This document shows, piece by piece, positions 33,225 to 42,012 of a stretch of DNA of 64,000 bases (its first letter is position 1; every line of letters begins with the position of its first letter). Location: assembly GCA_020638695.1 (NCBI GenBank), contig JACKIB010000001.1, forward strand, positions 558,001 to 622,000, read 5' to 3'. The DNA comes from Planctomycetota bacterium. Its GTDB lineage: Bacteria > Planctomycetota > UBA1135 > UBA2386. The notes beneath the pieces were generated by a model. That model was not told the DNA's origin. It saw only the letters and a list, made by a program, of their open reading frames with translations, and ran no database searches. The translations under genes were made by a program, and so were the position numbers.

Positions 33225-33800
33225 TTGCATCGCGACTCGGTTCGTTGGCGTCACCGCGCGCTGCTCGGCGCAATGCTGCTGTGCGCGTGTGCCGAGCCGC
33301 CTGACTGGACACCTGCTTCCACCGAACAGGTCGCGGCGCTGCAAGGCAAGCAGGTCAAGGCGGAGCGGGCTCGCGACGCCTTGGCTGCCGCCTTGCTGAA
33401 GGAGCTCTCCTCGGCGCTTACCAAGGGCGGCCCCGCTTCCGGGATCGAGGTGTGTAGCCGGCGCAGCGGCGAGATCGCTGCCGCGGTTCGTGCCGAGCAC
33501 GGCGTGGCGATCGGCCGAACTTCGTTCAAGCTGCGCAACCCCAGCAACGCCGCACCGATCTGGGCAGCCGACGCGGTGCGCGACAAGGTTGCCGAACCGC
33601 GAATCTTCCGCAGTCGTTCCGGATCGCTGGGAGCCCTGTACCCGATCCGACTCCAGCCGCAGTGCACGCTGTGCCACGGCCCAGCGGATCAGCTCGCACC
33701 CGACGTGCGCAAGGCGCTGGCGGCGCGGTATCCAATGGACTCCGCGACCGGCTTCCGGCCTGGCGATCTGCGCGGCTGGTTCTGGGTCGAGGTCCCGTAG
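33225..33800 (+). CDS. Tll0287-like (DUF3365) haem-binding lipoprotein
   Basis: 191 residues from a TTG; a short lipoprotein signal LLGAMLLCAC is visible. The domain has EVCSRRSGEIAAAVRAEHGVAIGRTSFKLRNPSNAAPIWA and a C-terminal haem c motif CTLCHG in LQPQCTLCHGPADQLAPDV. This order is characteristic of the DUF3365/Tll0287-like family, soluble or anchored c-type cytochromes with a PAS-like fold thought to sense redox state or gases. It would be exported and receive haem in the periplasm. No partner gene is evident. Confidence 0.87.
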   Translation: MHRDSVRWRHRALLGAMLLCACAEPPDWTPASTEQVAALQGKQVKAERARDALAAALLKELSSALTKGGPASGIEVCSRRSGEIAAAVRAEHGVAIGRTSFKLRNPSNAAPIWAADAVRDKVAEPRIFRSRSGSLGALYPIRLQPQCTLCHGPADQLAPDVRKALAARYPMDSATGFRPGDLRGWFWVEVP

Positions 33801-33891
33801 CCCGGACTACCGCCACGGGTGAACCGCTGGTGGGTGGTCGCCGGTGTTGGTGCACGCGTCGAGTTCCGTGCGACCCGGCGGAGTGATTGCG

Positions 33892-34314
33892 TCAACTCTT
33901 GGCCGCTTTCCGCTCGGCATTCCACTTCGCCGCGGCGCGCACCAGTGCCTTGAACTTCCGCGCATCGATCCGGTCTCCTTCACGGAGATCGATGGCGCGC
34001 CGCACGTTGCCCTCGAGGCTCGAGTTGAACAAGCTCGCCGGATCGTTCAACGACGCGCCGTGCGCGAAAGTGAGCTTGACGACCTGCTTGTAGGTCTCCC
34101 CGGTGCAGACGATTCCCTGCTGCGACCACACCGGGGTGCCACGCCACTTCCACTCCTCGCTCACCCCGGGGATCGCCTCGTGGATCAGCGCGCGGATCCG
34201 CGCCAGCATCTCGCCTCGCCAATCACCGAGTTCGGCGATCCGGGCATCGATGAGCGCGGACGGGGATTCGACGGTCGGAGGTTCCTTGCGCTTGGCCCGC
34301 GGCTTCCTGTTCAT
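33892..34314 (-). CDS. DUF1801 (YdhG-like) protein
   Basis: 140 residues. After a basic N-terminus (MNRKPRAKRKE) comes the DUF1801 fold: ALIDARIAELGDWRGEMLARIRALIHEAIPGVSEEWKWRGTPVWS, TGETYKQVVKLTFAHGASLNDPASLFNSSLEGNVRRAIDLRE. The family includes YdhG and the frataxin-like iron chaperone Fra; function here is unknown. The ATG at 34314 is chosen because the sequence upstream has no domain character. Convergent with the haem-binding lipoprotein. Confidence 0.87.
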   Translation of the reverse strand: MNRKPRAKRKEPPTVESPSALIDARIAELGDWRGEMLARIRALIHEAIPGVSEEWKWRGTPVWSQQGIVCTGETYKQVVKLTFAHGASLNDPASLFNSSLEGNVRRAIDLREGDRIDARKFKALVRAAAKWNAERKAAKS

Positions 34315-34617
34315 GAGCTTCACGATAGCGCCCACGTAACCCGCCGACGAGCGCACCCGCGCTGTCGCGCCGACCCCGGCGAAGAGCGTGTTGCTGCTCG
34401 ATCCAGGCTCGGGAATCCGCCGCTGCTGGGGGCGGTCCGACTGACCGACGCGCACCGAAGACGTTCCCTTGTTTCGCAGCGGGAACAGCAAGCGCGATCC
34501 GCTGCAGACCGCGTCGGATCGCCGCGCAAACCCCGGTTGCCGCGCCGCGGCTGCGGGCTACGTTCGGTTGTTCCCTCGTCCATCGCTCGCTCACCCCCAA
34601 CCACCGAGGTCCCTCAC
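34315..34617. other. Intergenic region between divergent genes
   Basis: About 300 bases between the DUF1801 gene and the secreted-protein gene at 34618. No protein-like frame and no repeat. A GAGG ribosome binding site eight bases before the GTG at 34618 lies at its right end. Confidence 0.4.
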
Positions 34618-36036
34618 GTGATTCTCCGATCGCTTGCACCACTCGCCCTCCTCGCGCTGCCGCTCACCGCGCAGATCGCACCCGGCTTCCACGTCGCGCC
34701 CGCCGTCAAGCCCGGCGCCGCACTGCAGTTCGCGGTGGTCGGACAGCCGTCGCTGCCGTTCGCCTGCTACGCGGACATCCTCGGCGGGCCAAGGAGTCTC
34801 CTCGGCGAAGAGATCTTCCTCGACCTCGGCCCGGCGTTGACCCTGGTCCACAGTGGCACCCTCGACGCCGGTGGCTTCGGCCTGCACACACTGAACGTGC
34901 CAACCACGACCCCGGCCGGCGTGACGTTGTTCCTGCAGGCGATCGTCCTCGATCCGTCTGCACCCAATGCCACGTTCCGCGCATCGAACGGCGAGAGCAC
35001 CTCGATCTACGCGAGCAGCCTCGTGTTCGCCGAGGAGTTCGTCGATCCGGTCGCCCAGGGCTACACCGGGACCTTCGACGCGACGCGACGCCACCGGCTG
35101 CAGGGCGCACCGGTCCGCTACCGCCTGCACACCGTCGAGCCCCAAGTGGGGATGGTGTTCCAGCAGGGCGTTCTCGGGCCGCTGAACCCGAATGGCGCGC
35201 GAGTGCAGATGGTCTACCGCGCAGCCGAACTCGGGGCGACCGGCAAGGAGGAGGTGCTCGTGGCGATGCGCTGGCGGCCGTTCGGTTCGGTCTCCAACGC
35301 GACGTTCCAGCGGTTCGAGATCTCGGTCGGACACACCAACGTGGTGCCGGACTACACCGTCGACCCCTTCTCGGCGCTGCCGAAGTTCCCCAACTCGGGA
35401 CTGAACACGACCTACGCGCAGAACCCCAAGGTCGGCGACCCCCCGCGGCAGTGGAGCTACGGCGCCTACACGGTCCGCCCGCAGGACCTTCGGCCGGACG
35501 GCTACCTCGCGTACCCGCAGCCACAGCAGCGCATCGTCTACAACGGCTTCGACAGCCTGTTGCTGGACATCAAGACCTACCCGGTCACCACACCGACCGG
35601 AAGCAACGGTCAGACCGTGCAGCTGATGGTCCTGAGTTCGCCGCAACCCAACGGTCGCGTGCACCAAAGCGGATCACCGACCAGGCAGGTCGATCCTTCG
35701 ATCGTGACCTCGGGTCAGGGCGACAACGCAGTGGCGCACATGCAGTTCGAGTTCGCGATTCCCGACTCGGTCGCCGTGGGCCCGTGGCGCGCGGCTCCTG
35801 TGCCGAACCCCGACTACCACACCCCGATGCTGGCCACGTCGCTGCCAACGGGGACCAACATCGTCGTCGAGTTCATGGGTGCTACTTCGCCCACCGGCGC
35901 CGGCGCGACCGGGTGGACCACGTCGATCGACCTGCTGGATGGCATGCCGTACCTGCGCATGCGGATCCACCTGTTCGGCGACGCGGTGTCGGGTGCCGTC
36001 CCGTCGGTCGAGTCGATCGTGATTCCGATCAACTGA
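34618..36036 (+). CDS. Secreted protein with the lineage's sorting-like domain at its N-terminus
   Basis: 472 residues from a GTG with a GAGG Shine-Dalgarno sequence; signal peptide ILRSLAPLALLALPLTAQ. Residues about 30-125 form a module (LDLGPALTLVHSGTLDAGG, LHTLNVPTTTPAGVTLFLQAIVLDP) of the kind that usually ends secreted proteins in this lineage. Here it comes first and is followed by ~340 residues of a beta-rich domain with YRLHTVEPQVGMVFQQGVLG, VLVAMRWRPFGSVSNATFQRFEISVGHT and MPYLRMRIHLFGDAVSG. No catalytic signature seen; function unknown. Confidence 0.78.
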   Translation: MILRSLAPLALLALPLTAQIAPGFHVAPAVKPGAALQFAVVGQPSLPFACYADILGGPRSLLGEEIFLDLGPALTLVHSGTLDAGGFGLHTLNVPTTTPAGVTLFLQAIVLDPSAPNATFRASNGESTSIYASSLVFAEEFVDPVAQGYTGTFDATRRHRLQGAPVRYRLHTVEPQVGMVFQQGVLGPLNPNGARVQMVYRAAELGATGKEEVLVAMRWRPFGSVSNATFQRFEISVGHTNVVPDYTVDPFSALPKFPNSGLNTTYAQNPKVGDPPRQWSYGAYTVRPQDLRPDGYLAYPQPQQRIVYNGFDSLLLDIKTYPVTTPTGSNGQTVQLMVLSSPQPNGRVHQSGSPTRQVDPSIVTSGQGDNAVAHMQFEFAIPDSVAVGPWRAAPVPNPDYHTPMLATSLPTGTNIVVEFMGATSPTGAGATGWTTSIDLLDGMPYLRMRIHLFGDAVSGAVPSVESIVIPIN

Positions 36037-36343
36037 GGTCCGGACTGCGGAACTAGCCGGACGGCCTCGCACGGGTCGGGTTTCGGGCCGCACGGTCCGA
36101 TCTCAATTCGTCTACGCGAGAATCATGCGGCCGCCGGCAGCCCGTCCGCGGCAGCCCACGGAGGGAATGGCAGAATGCGGTAACCCCCGACCACCATGCC
36201 GAGCTCCGCGGCGTCCACGCGGCAGATCGAGACCCTCGCCAAGGTGGGCGACGCGGTGCATGCGCGCATCAGGCCGGTCGTGAGCGGTGGGTAGAGATCT
36301 GGATGCGGATGCTCAGGGGCGAGAGCGAGTAGTGTGCCGCGAT
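36037..36343. other. Intergenic region between convergent genes
   Basis: About 300 bases. One minus-strand frame (36123-36455) is open for 110 codons, but it overlaps the neighbouring lipoprotein gene and has no recognisable domain, so I do not call it a gene. Confidence 0.35.
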
Positions 36344-37384
36344 TCAGCGTCCGAGCACCGTGTAGAGACATCGCGACTGCAGAGTAAGCAGTGACGCCGA
36401 TGTCGCCGTGTGGCGGTGCGGGTTGGCGGCGTCGGGGGAGAGCGACGCGGGCCATGCGCCAGCGTCGGGTCCGGACCTACACTGCGCGGCGACCAGCGCC
36501 CTCAGAGTGACCTGGTCCCACCGCTCCCAGAAGCGGCCGCCGGCCCGGTACGCCGCCCGGGTGGCGGCGAACAAGAAGTAGCCCCGCTGGATCAGGAACG
36601 GACGACCGGTCCAACGCTCGCGTTCCCACGAATCGAACGTGCTCAGATCCTCGCTGCCGGCATCCATCAACCACGCGGCAACCTCCACGCTCGGCGCCAG
36701 CGACCTCGGCTTGCGCCGTGCTTCCGCCGCCCGGGCCGCGGACACCACCGGTTGCGGTACGATCCCGAGCTCCGCCCCGGCGCGCAGCGCGAGGTTGGCG
36801 ATCTGGCAGGCGAACCGACCCGGGGAGCCCTCGGCCCCGCGAAGACTCCAGGTTCCGTCCGCGCCGTGCTGCGCAGCGAGCCGCTCGACCGGCGGGCGCG
36901 CCAGAACCGTCACCAGCGGATCGCAGGACAACACCGCCGCCTCGGCCAGGGCCCAGGCCACCAGGGCCTGCACCTCGGCTTCCATCCGCGAACCGGCCTG
37001 CACGGTGGGTTGCTCCCGGTCCGCCCAAGCAGCCAGCTGCCGAACCGCGGATGCGACGCGTTCCCGATCCGGACCGAAGCCCGTCGTGCTGCCTGCAGCG
37101 AGGTACACCAGAAGCTCCTGGCTCACCGATCGCGGGTCGACCGGGGCATTCTTCTGCCGGCGCAGCCACTCGAGCCCGAGATCGACCGCCCGCGAACACG
37201 GGGCCCGCCCCGCCGAACGGCGGGGTTTCCGGCCGATCCGGGGCATGGCGCTCTCACCGATCGCAGCTCGGTACGGGTGGCGTGCGGTGCGCGCGAACTC
37301 CGGCTGCTGCGCAGGCGGGCGCGATGGTGACGCGCACGCCCCGGCAAACGCCAACGCGCAGACCAATGCGCAGCCCCGCGTCAT
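36344..37384 (-). CDS. Lipoprotein with prenyltransferase/terpene-cyclase-like helical repeats
   Basis: 346 residues. Signal peptide with a lipobox (LAFAGAC). The mature part has alpha/alpha-barrel-type repeats: AVDLGLEWLRRQKNAPVD, a DGTWS turn, AVEVAAWLMDAG-like helices, and GYFLFAATRAAYRAGGRFWERWDQVTLRALVAAQC. These recall the squalene-hopene cyclase/prenyltransferase repeat proteins common in planctomycetes. No DDXD-type catalytic aspartate motif is visible, so it may be a binding protein rather than an enzyme. Transcribed in the same direction as the upstream permease, with 149 bases between. Confidence 0.72.
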   Translation of the reverse strand: MTRGCALVCALAFAGACASPSRPPAQQPEFARTARHPYRAAIGESAMPRIGRKPRRSAGRAPCSRAVDLGLEWLRRQKNAPVDPRSVSQELLVYLAAGSTTGFGPDRERVASAVRQLAAWADREQPTVQAGSRMEAEVQALVAWALAEAAVLSCDPLVTVLARPPVERLAAQHGADGTWSLRGAEGSPGRFACQIANLALRAGAELGIVPQPVVSAARAAEARRKPRSLAPSVEVAAWLMDAGSEDLSTFDSWERERWTGRPFLIQRGYFLFAATRAAYRAGGRFWERWDQVTLRALVAAQCRSGPDAGAWPASLSPDAANPHRHTATSASLLTLQSRCLYTVLGR

Positions 37385-37533
37385 CTCCCGCCCACGCCCT
37401 TCACGCAGCTGCGGACGAGATGACGCGTGTTGCTCGGCACGGGCTCCCATCATGCTTCCGCTTGTACCCCAACCTCCGGCCAGATGTGGTAACAGGCGAC
37501 CGGATTCCCCGCTTCCTGCCGGGCGTTCGGCGC

Positions 37534-38781
37534 TCACGAACCAATCCGTTCGACATCTCCACCACCACGATCCCCGGTCAGCAACAACAAGGCCGCCAGC
37601 GTGACCACACCCATCGCGCCGAACGCCGTCGCGTAGCCGTAGCGCGCGATCAGCACGCCACCGAGCGCCACCGACCACGCCTCGCACAGGTTCGTCGCCC
37701 CCATGAACGCGCTGAACTGCGTGGCGCCGAGACGCGGGTCCGTCCGGTCCATGAACAGCGCGTAGCTGGTCGCGGTGAACAGACCGATGGCGAAGTACAT
37801 CCCCGCGAGCGCGGGGAACAGCACGGACAACATGGATGGCCCCGCCGCGCCGAGGGCACACCCCGCGACCCCGGCCACCGCGCCGGCGACCAGAACGCCG
37901 GACCCGCGCACCGCGCGCCGGTGGCCGAGTCGGTCTGCGGCCATGCCCCCGACGAGCGATCCGAGCGCCACGGCGACGAGCTGCGGCACGAAGAAGAACC
38001 TGCCGACCGCCGCCTCGGTTGCGCCAGAGTCCAACAACAGAGAGGAGGCGTGGCCCCCCGCCGCTTCGAACGCCGCACCCGCGGTGGCCGCGAACAGCAC
38101 GGTGAACCAAGTCGCACGGCTCCGCGCCACCGCCAGCAGGCTGGCACGGAATGCGCGCAGCCGCCCGGCCGCATGCTCGGTCGCGGCGCGGTCGACCGCG
38201 GGCTCGTCCCGGTAGAACAGTCCTAGCAGCAACCCCGCGCCGAGCAAGCCGACCAGCGCGAGCACCAACCCCGCGTTCCCGGCCCACTCACGCAACAAGA
38301 GACCGCCGCCGCCGAAGCCCGCCCGCCCCACCATCATCCCGGCCTGCATCCACCCGTTCATCGACCCGCGCTCTTCCCGCGGGATCGTGGCGACCGCCAG
38401 CCCATCGATCGCCACGTCCTGCGTCGCCGCGGCGAAGCCGTGCACGACCAGCGCACCGACCAGCCAGCCGATCGAATGCCGCGGGTCGAGCCACAACAGC
38501 GGCAACAACGTCGCGATCATCGCCACCTGCGCGCCGAGGATCCACGCGCGGAAGGTGAACGAGGGCCCGCGGCACACGTCGACCAGCGGCGCCCAGAGGA
38601 ACTTGCACGCCCACGGCAGCACGAGGAATCCGAGCACCGCACCGATGCGGTCGACATCGCCGCCGGACTTCCGCATCACGGTGGGCAGCGCCCACCAGAG
38701 GAAGCCGATCGGTGCGCCTTCCGTCAGGTACAGGCACGCGAACAGGCATCGGCGCCCGCGGGTCGTGGCGAGGAGGTTCAT
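37534..38781 (-). CDS. AmpG-like major facilitator permease
   Basis: 415 residues with about 12 membrane helices. The N-terminal part (LFACLYLTEGAPIGFLWWALPTVMRKSGGDVDRIGAVLGFLVLPWACKFLWAPLVD) is typical of the AmpG/PAT1 branch of MFS transporters. So is FAAATQDVAIDGLAVATIPREERGSMNGWMQAGMMVGRAGFGG, in which the QDVAIDG helix is a family signature. AmpG imports anhydro-muropeptides for cell-wall recycling, but related proteins carry other substrates, so the substrate is inferred only. No ampC- or ampD-like gene is nearby. Confidence 0.87.
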   Translation of the reverse strand: MNLLATTRGRRCLFACLYLTEGAPIGFLWWALPTVMRKSGGDVDRIGAVLGFLVLPWACKFLWAPLVDVCRGPSFTFRAWILGAQVAMIATLLPLLWLDPRHSIGWLVGALVVHGFAAATQDVAIDGLAVATIPREERGSMNGWMQAGMMVGRAGFGGGGLLLREWAGNAGLVLALVGLLGAGLLLGLFYRDEPAVDRAATEHAAGRLRAFRASLLAVARSRATWFTVLFAATAGAAFEAAGGHASSLLLDSGATEAAVGRFFFVPQLVAVALGSLVGGMAADRLGHRRAVRGSGVLVAGAVAGVAGCALGAAGPSMLSVLFPALAGMYFAIGLFTATSYALFMDRTDPRLGATQFSAFMGATNLCEAWSVALGGVLIARYGYATAFGAMGVVTLAALLLLTGDRGGGDVERIGS

Positions 38782-39211
38782 GAATGCTGGCCCGAGAGCG
38801 GGCCGGAGGACAGGGTACCCACTCTCTGTCGATGAGCGCGGCGCGAGTCCGGGAGCATCGGCGCGCCGGGGACCTTCGCACGGACAGCGACTTCCCCAGC
38901 GGCAGTTCCCGAATGGCGCGGTCAGACGGTCGCTGGGCCGCGTCGCGGACCGTCACCCACCACGCACTGACCACGACCAGTCCCATGTCAGCCCAGAACA
39001 TCGCCAAGTTCGAGGGGTCGCCATCGGGCGCGACCGCCATGCTCCCGACGAACCCGCAGCCGATTGTCGCGACCAGCTCTACCCCGAAGAATCGGAACAG
39101 CTTGGCAGCGTCCACTTCAGCCACACGGCGCCGAGGCCAGAGCTGGAGAGCGGGATTCCCACGTGACTCCCGCGACGTTGACTCGGGATCTGAATTGGGT
39201 TTCGGGTCCAT
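38782..39211 (-). pseudogene. Possible truncated small membrane protein gene
   Basis: The first ~105 codons (from an ATG at 39211) look like a real two-helix membrane protein: FRFFGVELVATIGCGFVGSMAV and NLAMFWADMGLVVVSAWWVTV. After about residue 110 the protein-like quality is lost, and the frame runs on through the AmpG-like gene without a stop. A genuine gene would not overlap a neighbour by 490 bases on the same strand, so its 3' end is probably lost or frameshifted. It may be nothing at all. Confidence 0.3.
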
Positions 39212-39326
39212 CCTCCGCGGCGCTCGCTCATGTGCACTCGCCCGCGATGGCTTGGAAGGAGACGGGGTGCCCGGCTACCCCCCTCGGAAGCACTCGCCAT
39301 TCCGATCCCACTCCCCGTACACGCCA

Positions 39327-39376
39327 CCGCCTCGCAGCGAAGCCACGAGGCGGTTGCGTCCGCTCGATCAAGCGGA
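39327..39376 (-). terminator. Two hairpins downstream of tRNA-Asn
   Basis: Reading the minus strand, a 6-bp stem (TCCGCT/AGCGGA, 39359-39376) begins two bases after the tRNA CCA. A second stem of 8 bp (CCGCCTCG/CGAGGCGG, 39327-39353) follows. Neither has a T-tract. They may end the tRNA transcript or protect its 3' end before processing. Confidence 0.4.
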
Positions 39377-39378
39377 AT

Positions 39379-39454
39379 TGGCTCCCCGACGAAGACTCGA
39401 ACTTCGGACCTACTGATTAACAGTCAGCCGCTCTACCGACTGAGCTATCGGGGA
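39379..39454 (-). tRNA. tRNA-Asn (anticodon GTT), CCA encoded
   Basis: Folds as a complete cloverleaf: acceptor TCCCCGA/TCGGGGA with discriminator G, a D-arm GCTC/GAGC, anticodon stem GCTGA/TCAGT around CTGTTAA (anticodon GTT), variable loop AGGTC, and a T-arm CGAAG/CTTCG around TTCGAGT. The 73-nt body spans 39382-39454 and the CCA end is encoded in the DNA at 39379-39381. Confidence 0.97.
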
Positions 39455-39734
39455 CCACCCGCGGCGAACCGCGGGGCCGAGACGGTAGCCGTGATCGGCC
39501 AGGGGTCAAGGCTTCCTTGAGCCGCGAGGGCCGCGGATCGTGGCGGTGAACCGCTCGGACCGCGCGTTCGACGGTCCGAATCCGCCGCGGCTCGCCCCAC
39601 CCCCGGAAGATCGGCCCGCCCGACCGCGCACCATGGAATCCAGCTCACCCGACCCGGGCCCCACGCCCGAGAGCCCCACCGCCGCGACCCACGATTCCCC
39701 TTGCGCCTCGCCCGGGCGGCCCCAAAGTCACTCC

Positions 39735-41867
39735 ATGCTGCTTTCCGGACGCGCCCCGCGCGGTGCCGCACTTTTCCTCTTGGCCGCCTGCACCGGGCCC
39801 GCCGAACGATCGGCAGTCGCCGAACACGCCCCACCCATGTTCCAGGGCGACCCGTCGGCCGGTTCCACCTACCACGGCACCTTCGTCCCCGACCCCTACC
39901 GCGCGTTGGAAGCGACCGAGAGCGCCCGCACCCGCGTCTTCCTCAATGCGCAGCAGCGGGCGACCGAGGCGTTCCTCGCCCGCAGCCCCCACCGCGACGC
40001 CATCCGCCGCCGACTCGCGGAGCTCTGGCGCCGGCGCACGATGTCCCCGCCGCTGCGCGCCGGAAACCAGTGGATCCACATGTTGGAGGACGGAACGCGA
40101 AACCAAGCACAGGTGGTCCGCAGCGACCGACCGTGCGGCGACGGCGCCCTGCTCCTCGACCCGACAACCTTCGCGGCCGACGGCTCGGCCGCGGTGACCT
40201 CGCTGTCGTGCAGCCGCGACGGCGCGCTGCTCGCCCTGGCGGTGGCGCGCAAGGGCAGCGACTGGCGCGAGATTCGCGTCGTCGAGGTCGCGAGCGGCAC
40301 GCTGCGCGACGACGTGGTCCGGTTCGTGAAGTTCTCGAGCCCGGAGTGGCTGGCGGACGGGTCGGGTTTCTTCTACCTGCGCTACCCCGAGCCGGCGGAG
40401 GGGAAGGCGCTGCACGCGGTGAACCAAGCGCCGCGCTACTGCCTGCATCGGTTGGGCACCCAGCAGCAGGACGACGTCACGGTGTGGGCCGACCCCGACC
40501 ACCCCGAGCGCGCGGCCGACGGTCGGGTGAGCGACGACGGCAAGCAGCTGGTGCTGGAAGTCAGCTCCGGCACCGACTCGCGCAACCGGGTGGCGTTGGT
40601 CGATCTGGTCGAAGGCAAGCCATCGGCACCGCGGCCGCTGGTCGACGAACTGCGGGCCAGCTACGTGTTCCTCGGCAACGACGGACCGACGCTCTACTTC
40701 CTCACCGGCGACGGCGCGCCGCGCGGGCGGGTGGTGGCGCTCGACAGCAGCAAGCCGGGCCCGGCGATCACGCGCGTGCCGGAATCCACCGACACCCTCG
40801 CCGCCGCGCGGCTGGTGGCGGATCGCCTGGTGCTGGTCTACCTGCACGACGCCTACCACGTGGTGAAGACCTGCATGCTCGATGGCAGCGCGGTGCGGAC
40901 CGTCGCGCTCCCCGAGGTGGGCAGCGTCGGCGCGCTCACCGGAGCGCGCGGCGACACGCGCGCCTTCTTCACCTTCCAGTCGTTTCTGCGCGCACCCGAG
41001 GTGCTCGGTCTCGACCCGCGCACCGGCACCCTCGAAGTGGTGCACCGCCCGGCCGTCGCGTTCACGCCGGCACGCTTCGCCACGCAGCAGGTGTTCCTGC
41101 AGAGCGGCGATGGAACGCGGTTGCCGATGTTCTTGGTGCACGACCGCGGCCTGCAGCTCGACGGCGCGAACCCGACCTACCTGTACGGCTACGGCGGCTT
41201 CGACATCGCGCAGACGCCGAGCTTCCGCCCCGAACTGATCGCTTGGCTGGAGTTCGGCGGGATGTACGCCCAGCCCTCGCTGCGCGGCGGCAGCGAATAC
41301 GGCGACGCATGGCATCGCGCCGGAATGCGCGAGCGCAAGCAGAACGTCTTCGACGACTTCTTCGCGGCGGCCCACTACCTGCTGCGCAACGGCTATACGC
41401 GACCCGCGCGGCTGGCGATCGGCGGGCGCAGCAACGGCGGTCTGCTGGTCGGCGCCGCAATGACGCAGAAGCCCACGCTGTTCGGCGCGGCGGTGCCCGA
41501 GGTCGGCGTGCTCGACATGCTGCGCTACCAGGAGTTCACCATCGGCCACGCGTGGATCCCGGAGTACGGCAGCAGCGCCGACCCGAAGATGTTCCCCGTG
41601 CTGCGCGCCTACTCGCCCCTGCACAACATCCAACCGGGGACGCACTATCCGGCAACCCTGGTGATGACCGGCGACCACGACGACCGCGTGCTGCCGGCGC
41701 ACAGCTACAAGTTCGCGGCGGCGCTGCGGCACGCGCAGGGCGGGCCGGCCCCGATCCTGCTGCGGGTCGAGCGGAACGCGGGACACGGCACCGGCAAACC
41801 GTTGGCACTGCGCATCGCCGAGGCCGCCGACCGGTGGACCTTCCTGCGCCGGGTCCTCGACTTCTGA
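39735..41867 (+). CDS. Prolyl-oligopeptidase-family (S9A) lipoprotein peptidase
   Basis: 710 residues. Lipobox LFLLAAC just after the start, so the enzyme is probably lipid-anchored outside the cytoplasm. A propeller region covers about 60-440 (starting FVPDPYRALEATESARTRVFLNAQ, a typical S9A opening). The peptidase domain carries Ser566 in GGRSNGGL, the acid in TGDHDDRV and the histidine in NAGHGTG. WHRAGMRERKQNVFDDFFAAAHYL is the helix conserved before the Ser elbow. It should cleave short proline-containing peptides. Ordinary in length and order. The ATG is chosen at the lipoprotein signal. Confidence 0.93.
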   Translation: MLLSGRAPRGAALFLLAACTGPAERSAVAEHAPPMFQGDPSAGSTYHGTFVPDPYRALEATESARTRVFLNAQQRATEAFLARSPHRDAIRRRLAELWRRRTMSPPLRAGNQWIHMLEDGTRNQAQVVRSDRPCGDGALLLDPTTFAADGSAAVTSLSCSRDGALLALAVARKGSDWREIRVVEVASGTLRDDVVRFVKFSSPEWLADGSGFFYLRYPEPAEGKALHAVNQAPRYCLHRLGTQQQDDVTVWADPDHPERAADGRVSDDGKQLVLEVSSGTDSRNRVALVDLVEGKPSAPRPLVDELRASYVFLGNDGPTLYFLTGDGAPRGRVVALDSSKPGPAITRVPESTDTLAAARLVADRLVLVYLHDAYHVVKTCMLDGSAVRTVALPEVGSVGALTGARGDTRAFFTFQSFLRAPEVLGLDPRTGTLEVVHRPAVAFTPARFATQQVFLQSGDGTRLPMFLVHDRGLQLDGANPTYLYGYGGFDIAQTPSFRPELIAWLEFGGMYAQPSLRGGSEYGDAWHRAGMRERKQNVFDDFFAAAHYLLRNGYTRPARLAIGGRSNGGLLVGAAMTQKPTLFGAAVPEVGVLDMLRYQEFTIGHAWIPEYGSSADPKMFPVLRAYSPLHNIQPGTHYPATLVMTGDHDDRVLPAHSYKFAAALRHAQGGPAPILLRVERNAGHGTGKPLALRIAEAADRWTFLRRVLDF

Positions 41868-42012
41868 GCGGTACCGCCCGCAGTCCCTCGACCGAGCCCA
41901 GTGGCTCGATGCACGCGCTCCTCGAATGCCCCGATCGCGCGTTTTGGTGCCACGGAGCCACGGCTCCGGTATCGTCCCGGGTCCCGTTCTCAACCCATCC
42001 GGAGGAATCTCC

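Noticed and set aside
36123..36455. 110-codon minus-strand frame
   Set aside because: Overlaps the start of a better-supported lipoprotein gene's 3' end and has no recognisable domain or ribosome binding site.
38784..39416. Plus-strand open frame of 210 codons running into the tRNA-Asn gene
   Set aside because: It reads through a complete tRNA on the opposite strand and has no protein-like composition.
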